Shown here piece after piece: positions 42,650 to 51,684 of a DNA stretch of 64,000 nt. Below the pieces are notes generated by a model. The model was not told the origin of the DNA and did no database searches. It saw nothing but the letters and a program-made list of their open reading frames with translations. The first letter of the stretch is position 1; each line of letters opens with the position of its first letter. Source of the DNA: Streptomyces xanthii (GTDB taxonomy: Bacteria; Actinomycetota; Actinomycetes; Streptomycetales; Streptomycetaceae); assembly GCF_014621695.1 (NCBI RefSeq), contig NZ_CP061281.1, positions 1,364,001 through 1,428,000 of the forward strand. The letters run 5' to 3'. The position numbers and the translations under genes are program-made.

Positions 42650-43343
42650 CGGTGCCGCCGGTGCCGGCGCCCGTGCCGGGGCCGCCCGTGTCGATGCGGT
42701 AGCCGACGCCGGGCACGGTGGCGATGACCCAGGGCGCGCCGAGCCGTTTGCGCAGGGCGGAGACGGTGATGCGGACGGCGTTGGTGAGCGGGTCGGCGTG
42801 CTCGTCCCAGGCCCGCTCCAGGAGTTCCTCGGCGCTGACGACACCGCCCTCGGCGGTGACGAGGACCTCGAGGACGGCGAACTGTTTGCGGGTGAGCGCG
42901 ACGTGCCGCCCGTCGCGGAAGACCTCGCGGCGGAACGGGTCGACGCGCAGTCCCGCGATCTCCCGGACGGGTGGCCGGGAGTGCGCGCGCCGGCGGTCGA
43001 GGGCGCGCAGCCGCAGCACCAGTTCGCGCAGCTCGAACGGCTTGGTGAGGTAGTCGTCGGCGCCGAGCTCGAATCCGGAGGCCTTGTCGTCGATGCGGTC
43101 GGCGGCGGTGAGCATGAGGATCGGGATGCCGCTGCCGGAGGCGACGATGCGCCGGGCGATCTCGTCGCCGGAGGGCCCGGGGATGTCGCGGTCCAGGACT
43201 GCGACGTCGTAGGCGTTGACGTCGAGCAGTTCGAGGGCGGTGTCCCCGTCGCCCGCGAGGTCGGCGGCGATCGCCTCCAGACGCAGCCCGTCCCGGACGG
43301 CCTCGGCGAGGTAGGGCTCGTCCTCCACGATCAGTACGCGCAT
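42642..43343 (-). CDS. OmpR-family response regulator
   Basis: A 233-aa regulator. The receiver domain (1-115) has the acidic pocket EDE at 7-9 and phospho-acceptor Asp51 (AVLDRDIPG), with Lys near 103 (YLTKPF). A winged helix (about 130-222) follows, with RKQFAVLEVLVTAEGGVVSAEELLERAW and RLGAPWVIATVPGVGYRID. It pairs with the kinase whose gene overlaps its 3' end. The start has no strong SD and lies nine bases after the VanZ-like gene. Confidence 0.93.
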   Translation of the reverse strand: MRVLIVEDEPYLAEAVRDGLRLEAIAADLAGDGDTALELLDVNAYDVAVLDRDIPGPSGDEIARRIVASGSGIPILMLTAADRIDDKASGFELGADDYLTKPFELRELVLRLRALDRRRAHSRPPVREIAGLRVDPFRREVFRDGRHVALTRKQFAVLEVLVTAEGGVVSAEELLERAWDEHADPLTNAVRITVSALRKRLGAPWVIATVPGVGYRIDTGGPGTGAGTGGTDG

Positions 43344-43352
43344 GTCCGCAGC

Positions 43353-44048
43353 CTAAGCAGCGGCGCGTATCGCCGCCGTATGCGCGCTCCGGGTGCGCCA
43401 CAGGCGGCGGGAGGCGAGGCCGGCGAGCACGGCGCCCGCCGCGTTGACGAGGACGTCGTCCACGGAGGACACGCGGTCGAGGCGGAACACGTACTGGGCG
43501 GTCTCGATCAGGACCGAGCAGCCGGCGCCGAGCGCGAGGATCCGCGGCAGGGTCGCGACGGCCGCCCAGCGCATCGGGGCGAAGAAGCCGAGCGAGGCGA
43601 GGACCAGGAGGTTGCCGCCGATGCCGAGCGGTCCCATCGTGACGAGGTCGCGCAGCGGCACCAGGCTCACCCGGGGCGGCGCGACGCCGACCTCGCCGCC
43701 CGGCATCAGGGTCATCCACAGGAACGGCAGCGTCCCGTGCACCATGCCCACCTCGGCCAGCGAGATCCGCCACGCGTCGGGCACCCCGGCCGCTCGGCGC
43801 CGCCGAGCGAGCACCCACGCGACGAGCAGGGCCACCGGCAACAGCACGAGCGTCATGAGCACCACGCCGTTGAAGGTGCCGAAGCAGCCCTGCCACCGCC
43901 CGGCCACGCACGCCGGGGCGGCCATCATCAGCGGCCCGCGCAGCACGACCAGCACGGCGGCGAGCACACCGACCGCGAGACCGGGCCCCAGAAACCTGCG
44001 GACCCGGCCGGGCGACGGCGGCACGCTCAGAGTCGTCTCGTGATTCAT
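43353..44048 (-). CDS. VanZ-like integral membrane protein
   Basis: A 231-aa protein with about six hydrophobic helices and the VanZ-domain pattern NLLVLASLGFFAP ... CSVLIETAQYVFRLDRVSSVDDVLVNAAGAVLG-like near the end. VanZ confers low-level teicoplanin resistance in enterococci by an unresolved mechanism; streptomycete relatives are of unknown role. It is the first gene of an operon with the response regulator, kinase and VOC protein, so the two-component system may monitor an envelope-active agent (inference). Confidence 0.85.
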   Translation of the reverse strand: MNHETTLSVPPSPGRVRRFLGPGLAVGVLAAVLVVLRGPLMMAAPACVAGRWQGCFGTFNGVVLMTLVLLPVALLVAWVLARRRRAAGVPDAWRISLAEVGMVHGTLPFLWMTLMPGGEVGVAPPRVSLVPLRDLVTMGPLGIGGNLLVLASLGFFAPMRWAAVATLPRILALGAGCSVLIETAQYVFRLDRVSSVDDVLVNAAGAVLAGLASRRLWRTRSAHTAAIRAAA

Positions 44049-44115
44049 GCCTCCATTGGAGAGGGCGGGCTGTTGCGGGGGCGTATGCGGTTTTCGATAC
44101 GCGGACGACAACACC

Positions 44116-44994
44116 TCATCTGCCGGCGGGCTCGCCACAGGTGGGGCGCAGCGGCCGCTCGGCGGTCTCTGCCGCCGGGCGAGCGCCGACGCCGCGCCGC
44201 CGGGCGGAGACCTCCCGGTGCGGACGCGCCGGGAGACCGGTCGCCGCGACCCCCGCGGGCCGGTCGGTGCCGCAGTCGACCAGTGTGTTGATCCGCTCCG
44301 CGAACTCCGATCCCGGCATGGGCAGGTCCATGTCCGGCTCCCTGAGATAGCCGGACGCGACCGCCGTGGGAATGTAGGCCATGAGATCGCTGACCACCGC
44401 GGAGCGTGGTCGCTGCGCCGCGCCGGCGAGCTGCCGCAGGACACGCAGGACCGTGCCGGTGGTGGACGGGTCGATCTGGTGCAGTCCGGCCTGCCACTCG
44501 GCGGCGGCTGTCTCGCCCTCGGGCTCGGGAAGCGCCGGTGCCACCCCTCGGGGATCGCCGGAGGGTGGGCACTCGGCCTCGGCGGTCTGCGTGTGCCACC
44601 AGTCGGCGGTGTCCCGTTCGCCGAGCGCGAGGTGGTGGAGGTAGAGGCAGTAGGCGGCGGCGGACTGTCCCGCGCCGGCGGCGTACTCCCACCACGACCG
44701 GGCGCCGTCGTGGGTGTCCGTCAGTTGCAGCACACAGGCCAGGACGAGAGCGCTGCGCGGCTGAGGAACCTGGTCGGTGACGAAGTCGGCCACCGCGGAG
44801 GCCGGCGTGTGGGTGACGACCGTCTCGCAGAGTGCGCGCAGATCCTCGGCGGCCCGGTCGGCCGCCGGTGTTCCACCGTGGTGCCGTGCATGTCCGGGGT
44901 CGACGGCGACAGGGCCGGACGGGACGACGTCACAAGGGACGCTTCGCTCGCGGACAAGGAGCGCCCTGGACAGGAGTTCGTCGATGTGACTCAT
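44116..44994 (-). CDS. Unknown protein coupled to the XRE-ECF regulator
   Basis: A 292-aa soluble protein of no family I can name. The middle (about 85-140) is helical and aromatic-rich (ARSWWEYAAGAGQSAAAYCLY, then LHHLALGERDTADWW), reminiscent of a SEL1/TPR helical pair. The C-terminal 40 residues are Arg/Ala-rich and probably disordered. The ATG overlaps the TGA of the hybrid regulator gene (ATGA), so the two proteins are made together and may interact. It could act as an anti-sigma-like or effector partner. Confidence 0.7.
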   Translation of the reverse strand: MSHIDELLSRALLVRERSVPCDVVPSGPVAVDPGHARHHGGTPAADRAAEDLRALCETVVTHTPASAVADFVTDQVPQPRSALVLACVLQLTDTHDGARSWWEYAAGAGQSAAAYCLYLHHLALGERDTADWWHTQTAEAECPPSGDPRGVAPALPEPEGETAAAEWQAGLHQIDPSTTGTVLRVLRQLAGAAQRPRSAVVSDLMAYIPTAVASGYLREPDMDLPMPGSEFAERINTLVDCGTDRPAGVAATGLPARPHREVSARRRGVGARPAAETAERPLRPTCGEPAGR

Positions 44995-45896
44995 GGTGAA
45001 GGGTTCCCTTCGACAGTCGGCGGGCAGTGGGTCTCCAGGAATCTGCGGGCGTGACGTTCGTCCGACCTCACGGCTGCGAGGGAGATGCCCAGCAGCGCCG
45101 AGGTCTGCCGGGTGGACAGGCCGCAGAGGTGCCGCAGGACGATCACGTCCTGCTGGTGGGCCGGGAGATGGCTGATCGCCCTGAACAGTCGCAGCGTCTC
45201 GGCCAGTTGGGACTCTCTGGACTCGTCGGTCTCCGCCGCCCGCAGCGCGACGGTGTCGAAGGCGGCCGGTCCGAGTTCCGGCCTGCCGTCCAGGTGGTGG
45301 GTACGGGACATGACGGTGGCCCGTACGACGTCCCAGCCGTAACGCCGCGTGTCCGGGCTGGCGAGGGCGTTGTTCCAGCACAGCCAGAGGATGGCGAAGG
45401 AGTCGGCGACCGCGAGATCGCTGAGCCGGTCGTCGAGGAAGCAGCGGGCGTACCGCAGATAGTGCTGCTCGACGAGCTCACAGAACGCGGCGTGGTCCAG
45501 GGGCTGGGCCGCGGGTGAGGTGGTCAGGGCCGTCCTCTCGCCGGACCGCTCGACCCATTCAGGGCTCTTGTGCGCCTCCAGGGCCGCCTGCCGCCAGAGC
45601 CGGTGCAACGGCCAGTCGGGCAAGTCCAGTACAGCCGCCAGGCTCAGCACGATCTCCCAGCGGGGGTAGAGCCCGGTGCCCCGCAGAAGTTCGGAGAGCT
45701 TGGACTTGGCCAGCGTCACGCGCAGGCTGAGGTCGCCGAGGGTCTGGCCGCTGGCGAGGTGAGCCTCGCGAACCGGTTCCAGCCATGCACGGTGAGCGCT
45801 GCCGACGCTGTCGGCTATGGGCCCGAGCTTGCGCCCGGGCCGGGCGTGGGGCCGACCGGACGAGACCGGCGGGGTCGGGGTCGTGGGGCTCGTCAC
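44991..45896 (-). CDS. Hybrid XRE helix-turn-helix/ECF-sigma-like regulator
   Basis: A 301-aa DNA-binding protein with two recognisable parts. Residues about 35-95 form an XRE-like helix-turn-helix (LASGQTLGDLSLRVTLAKSK, LSELLRG, PRWEIVLSLAAVLDLPDW). Residues about 130-205 resemble sigma region 2 (FCELVEQHYLRYARCFLDDR, ADSFAILWLCWNNAL), and about 245-295 resemble region 4 (LPAHQQDVIVLRHLCGLSTR and QTSALLGISLAAVRSDERHA). The GTG start lies eight bases after AAGGAGGGG and overlaps the stop of the small membrane protein gene. It may be a sigma factor carrying its own operator-binding domain; the region 2 helices look degenerate. Confidence 0.8.
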   Translation of the reverse strand: MTSPTTPTPPVSSGRPHARPGRKLGPIADSVGSAHRAWLEPVREAHLASGQTLGDLSLRVTLAKSKLSELLRGTGLYPRWEIVLSLAAVLDLPDWPLHRLWRQAALEAHKSPEWVERSGERTALTTSPAAQPLDHAAFCELVEQHYLRYARCFLDDRLSDLAVADSFAILWLCWNNALASPDTRRYGWDVVRATVMSRTHHLDGRPELGPAAFDTVALRAAETDESRESQLAETLRLFRAISHLPAHQQDVIVLRHLCGLSTRQTSALLGISLAAVRSDERHARRFLETHCPPTVEGNPSP

Positions 45897-46111
45897 GGGG
45901 CGTGCCCCTCCTTGTCGTGGAGTGCCGCCCCGAGTTCGGCCCTGGCCCGGGTGTGATCTCCCCGCGAGGCCTGGACTATCTGCTGGATGGTCAGCCCCAG
46001 CGCCGGCGCGAGCGTGGCGACAGCCGCCACCTGCCCCAGCGCGACCAGGACGATGCTCCAGACGAGCACCGCCACCGTGGCAGCGACAAGCCCTGCCTGT
46101 TTGCCCTTCAT
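45893..46111 (-). CDS. Small membrane protein heading the XRE-ECF operon
   Basis: A 72-aa protein. Residues 1-5 are basic (MKGKQ) and about 8-28 form one hydrophobic helix; a second apolar stretch (about 30-48) leads to a charged tail (SRGDHTRARAELGAALHDKE). It may be a membrane anchor or signal-transducing partner of the regulator behind it, whose start overlaps its stop (GTGA). No homologue recognised. Confidence 0.65.
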   Translation of the reverse strand: MKGKQAGLVAATVAVLVWSIVLVALGQVAAVATLAPALGLTIQQIVQASRGDHTRARAELGAALHDKEGHAP

Positions 46112-46526
46112 ACCAACTCCTCATCGAATCGGCCTTGTTCGAGCCCCGCACCCCATCCGGAAACCGCGGGAGCTCTCCGGGAGCCGGGTGCCGTCCGACT
46201 CCTGGAGAGGGCAACCAGCATGGAGGGAAGGGAAGTTGGTATGCCAGCCGATCATGAATTCACGGAACATTGACGGCCACACCGCGATCAGCGAACGGAC
46301 GATCCCGAACCGTTGTGGGCAAGCCGACTCGCCCGGGTGGAAGTTCCCGGCTTTCCTTGCGCTCCTCCCCCCGGCCCCGTCCAATGGAGGTGGACGCCAT
46401 CGGCGTCGGCCTTCCATCCGGAAGGGCTTGCTCCCGTGCCGAGCAGTGGGGAGCGGGCACACCGCTCTCGCCCGGCCGTTTCCGACGATCGGGCGAGAGC
46501 GGGCCCACAGGAGTCGCGGCCCGGCT
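46112..46526. other. Gene-free region between the XRE-ECF operon and the NCS1 permease
   Basis: No convincing gene in 415 bases. It must hold the promoter of the XRE-ECF operon (starting at 46111) and the 3' end of the permease operon. It has lower GC and mixed codon signals. Small hairpins such as GACGCC-ATC-GGCGTC near 46393 are visible, but no clear terminator or operator was found. Confidence 0.45.
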
Positions 46527-48050
<1,524 letters not shown>

Positions 48051-48217
48051 GGGCAGCAGTCCGTTCACTGGCGGGCCCCGGCGGGTGGGCGGGGCCCTGG
48101 GAGGACGGGGATACGGGATGGCCGTGGGGAAGCCGTGAACTGCCGTGCCTGGCACAGGTTTTACCAGCGGTGCGGGTGGTGCGGTCGGGGATAAGTCGGA
48201 GGCCCGCTCGGGCCCGC

Positions 48218-49237
48218 TCACGCGTTCACCGCCGGGATCACGTCCCGGCCGTAGAGATCGATCACCGCCTCCTTCGCGTCGTGCATGGCGTACACGGCGA
48301 ACTGGTCGACGCCGAGGGCGCGCAGCGCGTTCAGCTTCTCGATGTGCGCCGACGGCGGGCCGATCAGGCAGAAGCTGTCGACGATCTCGTCGGGCACGAA
48401 CGCGGTGTCCGGGTTGTCGGTGCGGCCGTGGTGGGAGTAGTCGTAGCCCTCGCGGGCCTTGATGTAGTCGGTGAGGGCGTCGGGCACCATGCCGGAGTGG
48501 GCGCCGTAGCGGGAGACGAGGTCGGCGACGTGGTTGCCGACCATGCCGCCGAACCAGCGGCACTGTTCGCGGGCGTGGGCGAGCGCCTCGGGCGAGTCGT
48601 CCTCGGTGACGTAGGCGGGGGCCGCGACGCAGATCTTCACCTCGGACGGGTCGCGTCCGGCGGCCGCGGCGGCGTCGCGCACGGCCTTGACCATCCATTC
48701 GGTGAGGAAGAGGTCGGCGAGCTGGAGGATGAATCCGTCGGCCTCCTCGCCGGCCATCTTGAGGGCCTTGGGCCCGTACGCGGCCATCCACACCGGCACC
48801 TCGGCGCCCTCGCCGACCCAGGGGAAGCGCACGACGGTGCCGCCGAGGTCGGCCTCGTCGCCGCGGCCCAGCGCCCGGATGACCTTCATGGCCTCGCTGA
48901 TCCGGGCGAGGGTGTTGGGCTTGCGTCCGGCGACGCGCATCGCGGAGTCGCCGCGGCCGATGCCGCACACGGTGCGGTTGCCGTACATGTCGTTGAGGGT
49001 GGCGAACGTGGAGGCGGTCACCTCCCAGGTCCTGGTCCCGGGATTGGTGACCATGGTCCCGACCTTCAGGTGCCGGGTCTCGGCGAGGATACGGCTGTAG
49101 ATGACGAACGGCTCCTGCCACAGCACGCACGAGTCGAAGGTCCATCCGTGCGTGAATCCGACGTCCTCCGCGCGGCGCATCAGGTCGACGACGGCGGAGG
49201 CGGGCGGGTCGGTCTGCAGGACGAGTCCGAAGTCCAT
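48218..49237 (-). CDS. LLM-class F420-dependent oxidoreductase (TIGR03842-like)
   Basis: A 339-aa flavin/F420 luciferase-like TIM-barrel protein. Its N-terminus MDFGLVLQTDPPASAVVDLMRRAEDVGFTHGW and GNRTVCGIGRGDSAMRVAGRKP are typical of the group annotated as F420-dependent and repeatedly found with hydantoinase genes. The redox substrate is unknown; a role in reducing or oxidising a pyrimidine or hydantoin ring is an inference. The start is 17 bases after the hydantoinase stop. Confidence 0.85.
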   Translation of the reverse strand: MDFGLVLQTDPPASAVVDLMRRAEDVGFTHGWTFDSCVLWQEPFVIYSRILAETRHLKVGTMVTNPGTRTWEVTASTFATLNDMYGNRTVCGIGRGDSAMRVAGRKPNTLARISEAMKVIRALGRGDEADLGGTVVRFPWVGEGAEVPVWMAAYGPKALKMAGEEADGFILQLADLFLTEWMVKAVRDAAAAAGRDPSEVKICVAAPAYVTEDDSPEALAHAREQCRWFGGMVGNHVADLVSRYGAHSGMVPDALTDYIKAREGYDYSHHGRTDNPDTAFVPDEIVDSFCLIGPPSAHIEKLNALRALGVDQFAVYAMHDAKEAVIDLYGRDVIPAVNA

Positions 49238-49254
49238 GGGCTTCCCTAGCTCTT

Positions 49255-50661
49255 TCAGTTCAGGTACTGACAGGTGCCGCGCGGGGTGTACGTGCCGTGG
49301 CCGGCCCGCCCGGTGAACTCCCGTTCGGTGATGACGGGTTCGCCGCGCGAGAGGACGGTCTCGACGCGCCCGGTCAGCCGCTTGCCCTCGTACGCCGAGT
49401 AGTCGACGTTCATGTGGTGGGTGGCGGCGCTGATGGTCTGCTCGGCGTGCGGGTCGTAGATCACGAGGTCGGCGTCGGCGCCGGGCGCGATGGTGCCCTT
49501 CTTGGGGTAGAGGCCGAACATGCGGGCCGGGGTGGCGCAGGCGATCTCGATCCAGCGGCGCCGGGTGATGTGCCGGTCGACGACGGCCTGGTGGAGCAGG
49601 TCCATGCGGTTCTCGACGCCGGGCATGCCGTTGGGGATCTTCGAGAAGTCGCCGCGGCCCAGCTCCTTCTGGCCGGTGAAGCAGAAGGGGCAGTGGTCGG
49701 TGGAGACGACCTGGAGGTCGTTCGTGCGCAAGCCGCGCCACAGGGCCGCCTGGTGCTCCTTGGGCCGCAGGGGCGTCGAGCACACGTACTTGGCGCCCTC
49801 GAAGTCGGGCTCGGCGAGGTTGTCCGTGGACAGGAACAGGTACTGGGGGCAGGTCTCGCCGAAGACGGGGAGGCCCTCGTCGCGGGCCCGGGCGAGCTCG
49901 GCGACGGCCTCCTGCGCGGAGACGTGGACGACGTAGAGGGGGGCGCCGGCGACCTGGGCGAGCTTGATGGCACGGTGGGTGGCCTCGGACTCCAGGAGCG
50001 CCTTGCGGACCTCGCCGTGGTAGCGGGGGTCGGTCTCGCCGCGGGCCAGGGCCTGTTCGACGAGGACGTCGATGGCGATGCCGTTCTCGGCGTGCATCAT
50101 GATGAGGCCGCCGTTCTCGCCGGCCCGCTGCATGGCGCGCAGGATCTGCCCGTCGTCGGAGTAGAAGACGCCCGGGTACGCCATGAACTGCTTGAACGAC
50201 GTGACGCCCTCGCTGACGAGGAGGTCCATCTCCTTGAGCGTGTCGTCGTTCACGTCGGAGACGATCATGTGGAAGCCGTAGTCGATCGCGCAGTTGCCGT
50301 CGGCCTTGGCGTACCAGGCGTCGAGGCCCTCGCGCAGGCTGTGGCCCACGGTCTGGATGGCGAAGTCGACGATGGTGGTGGTGCCGCCCCAGGCGGCGGC
50401 GCGGGTCCCCGTCTCGAAGGTGTCGGCGGCGAACGTGCCGCCGAACGGCATCTCCATGTGGGTGTGCCCGTCGACGCCGCCCGGGATGACGTACTTCTGG
50501 CTCGCGTCGATGACGCGCGCGTCCGTCCAGGACGCGGCGGTGTCACTGCCGGTGGCCGCGAGGGCGACGACGCGGCCGTCCTCGATCAGGACGTCGGCGT
50601 GCATCTCGTCGGCGGCGGTGACGACGAGTCCGCCGCGGACGACGGTACGGACGGCGCTCAT
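49255..50661 (-). CDS. Dihydropyrimidinase/hydantoinase
   Basis: A 468-aa cyclic amidohydrolase with a dinuclear zinc centre. The ligands are His66 and His68 (GHTHME), carboxylated Lys157 (SFKQFM), His190 (MHAENG), His246 (VHVSAQ) and Asp322 (STDHCP), all present. It opens dihydrouracil or hydantoin rings to N-carbamoyl-amino acids, which the amidohydrolase encoded 32 bases upstream would hydrolyse. GGAGGAG precedes the ATG. Confidence 0.95.
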   Translation of the reverse strand: MSAVRTVVRGGLVVTAADEMHADVLIEDGRVVALAATGSDTAASWTDARVIDASQKYVIPGGVDGHTHMEMPFGGTFAADTFETGTRAAAWGGTTTIVDFAIQTVGHSLREGLDAWYAKADGNCAIDYGFHMIVSDVNDDTLKEMDLLVSEGVTSFKQFMAYPGVFYSDDGQILRAMQRAGENGGLIMMHAENGIAIDVLVEQALARGETDPRYHGEVRKALLESEATHRAIKLAQVAGAPLYVVHVSAQEAVAELARARDEGLPVFGETCPQYLFLSTDNLAEPDFEGAKYVCSTPLRPKEHQAALWRGLRTNDLQVVSTDHCPFCFTGQKELGRGDFSKIPNGMPGVENRMDLLHQAVVDRHITRRRWIEIACATPARMFGLYPKKGTIAPGADADLVIYDPHAEQTISAATHHMNVDYSAYEGKRLTGRVETVLSRGEPVITEREFTGRAGHGTYTPRGTCQYLN

Positions 50662-50693
50662 GCTCTCCTCCAGGAACGTCGGTGCTCGGGGTG

Positions 50694-51536
50694 CTACGGG
50701 CGGGTCAGCGGCTCGTACGCGTGCGGGGCGCGGTCGCGGTAGAACTGCCAGCGGTCGCGGACCTCGTGCAGCTTGGCGAGGTCGAGGTCGCGGACGACGA
50801 GTTCGGGCGCCTTGTCGTCGGCGACCTCGCCGACGAACTGGCCCTCGGGGTCGACGAAGTAGGAGGTGCCGTAGAAGTCGTTGTCGCCGTACTCCTCGAC
50901 GCCGACGCGGTTGATGGCGCCGACGAAGTACTCGTTGGCGACGGCGGCGGCCGGCTGCTCCAGCTGCCACAGGTAGCGGGACAGGCCGCGGCTGGTGGCG
51001 GAGGGGTTGAAGACGATCTGGGCGCCTTCGAGACCGAGGGCGCGCCAGCCCTCGGGGAAGTGCCGGTCGTAGCAGATGTAGACGCCGACCTTGCCGACGG
51101 CGGTGTCGAAGACGGGCCAGCCGGAGTTGCCCGGCCGGAAGTAGAACTTCTCCCAGAAGCCCTTGACCTGCGGGAGATGGGTCTTGCGGTACTTGCCGAG
51201 GTAGCTGCCGTCGGCGTCGATCACGGCGGCCGTGTTGTAGAGGACGCCGGGCTGCTCCTGTTCGTACATGGGCAGGACGAGGACGATGTGGTGCTCGCGG
51301 GCCAGCTCCTGGAAGCGGCGCACGATCGGTCCGTCGGGGATGGCCTCGGCGTAGGCGTAGAAGGCCGGGTCCTGCACCTGGCAGAAGTACGGGCCGTAGA
51401 ACAGCTCCTGGAAGCAGAGCACTTGGGCGCCCTGGGCGGCCGCGTCACGCACGGCCTGCTCGTGCACCTTGATCATGGATTCCTTGTCGCCGGTCCATGC
51501 GGTCTGGAAGATCGCGGCGCGGATCACGGAACTCAT
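50694..51536 (-). CDS. Nitrilase-superfamily N-carbamoyl amidohydrolase (beta-ureidopropionase-like), copy A
   Basis: A 280-aa cytoplasmic amidase. The Glu-Lys-Cys triad is Glu44 (CFQELF), Lys118 (YRKTHLP) and Cys155 (YICYDRHFPE). The family hydrolyses N-carbamoyl-beta-alanine or N-carbamoyl-amino acids to the amino acid, CO2 and ammonia. It heads the operon amidase-hydantoinase-LLM-NCS1. GGAGG lies five bases before the ATG. Its closest relative here is the copy at 54676-55518, the same length and triad numbering. Confidence 0.93.
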   Translation of the reverse strand: MSSVIRAAIFQTAWTGDKESMIKVHEQAVRDAAAQGAQVLCFQELFYGPYFCQVQDPAFYAYAEAIPDGPIVRRFQELAREHHIVLVLPMYEQEQPGVLYNTAAVIDADGSYLGKYRKTHLPQVKGFWEKFYFRPGNSGWPVFDTAVGKVGVYICYDRHFPEGWRALGLEGAQIVFNPSATSRGLSRYLWQLEQPAAAVANEYFVGAINRVGVEEYGDNDFYGTSYFVDPEGQFVGEVADDKAPELVVRDLDLAKLHEVRDRWQFYRDRAPHAYEPLTRP

Positions 51537-51562
51537 CGGGACCTCCTGCGAGGGACGACAGA

Positions 51563-51590
51563 GGGGAGGGCGGAGGGGAGGGCAGAGGGG
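51563..51590 (+). other. G-quadruplex-capable tract in the operon leader
   Basis: On the plus strand the runs GGGG, GGG, GGGG, GGG and GGGG are separated by 1-4 bases (51563-51590). The tract lies 27-54 bases upstream of the copy A amidase start, so it is on the template strand for that operon and the RNA is C-rich. Such tracts can fold into G-quadruplex DNA. The internal GAGGGC/GGGGAG repeats suggest slippage. A regulatory effect is speculative. Confidence 0.45.
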
Positions 51591-51640
51591 ACGACAGGTG
51601 TGCCAAGGACGATAGGAAGCGCGTCGGCGCCGGCCGAGTC

Positions 51641-51684
51641 GCACCGTGTCACGTCCGCGGCCCGATGCCGTTGCACCGTGTCAC
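51641..51684. promoter_or_regulatory. Direct-repeat operator candidate for PucR
   Basis: GCACCGTGTCAC occurs at 51641-51652 and 51673-51684, exactly 32 bases apart (three helical turns), 105-148 bases upstream of the amidase-hydantoinase operon. The second copy covers the stop codon of the pucR gene. Identical 12-mers on the same helix face are a plausible binding pair for the PucR protein encoded immediately upstream. Confidence 0.6.
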
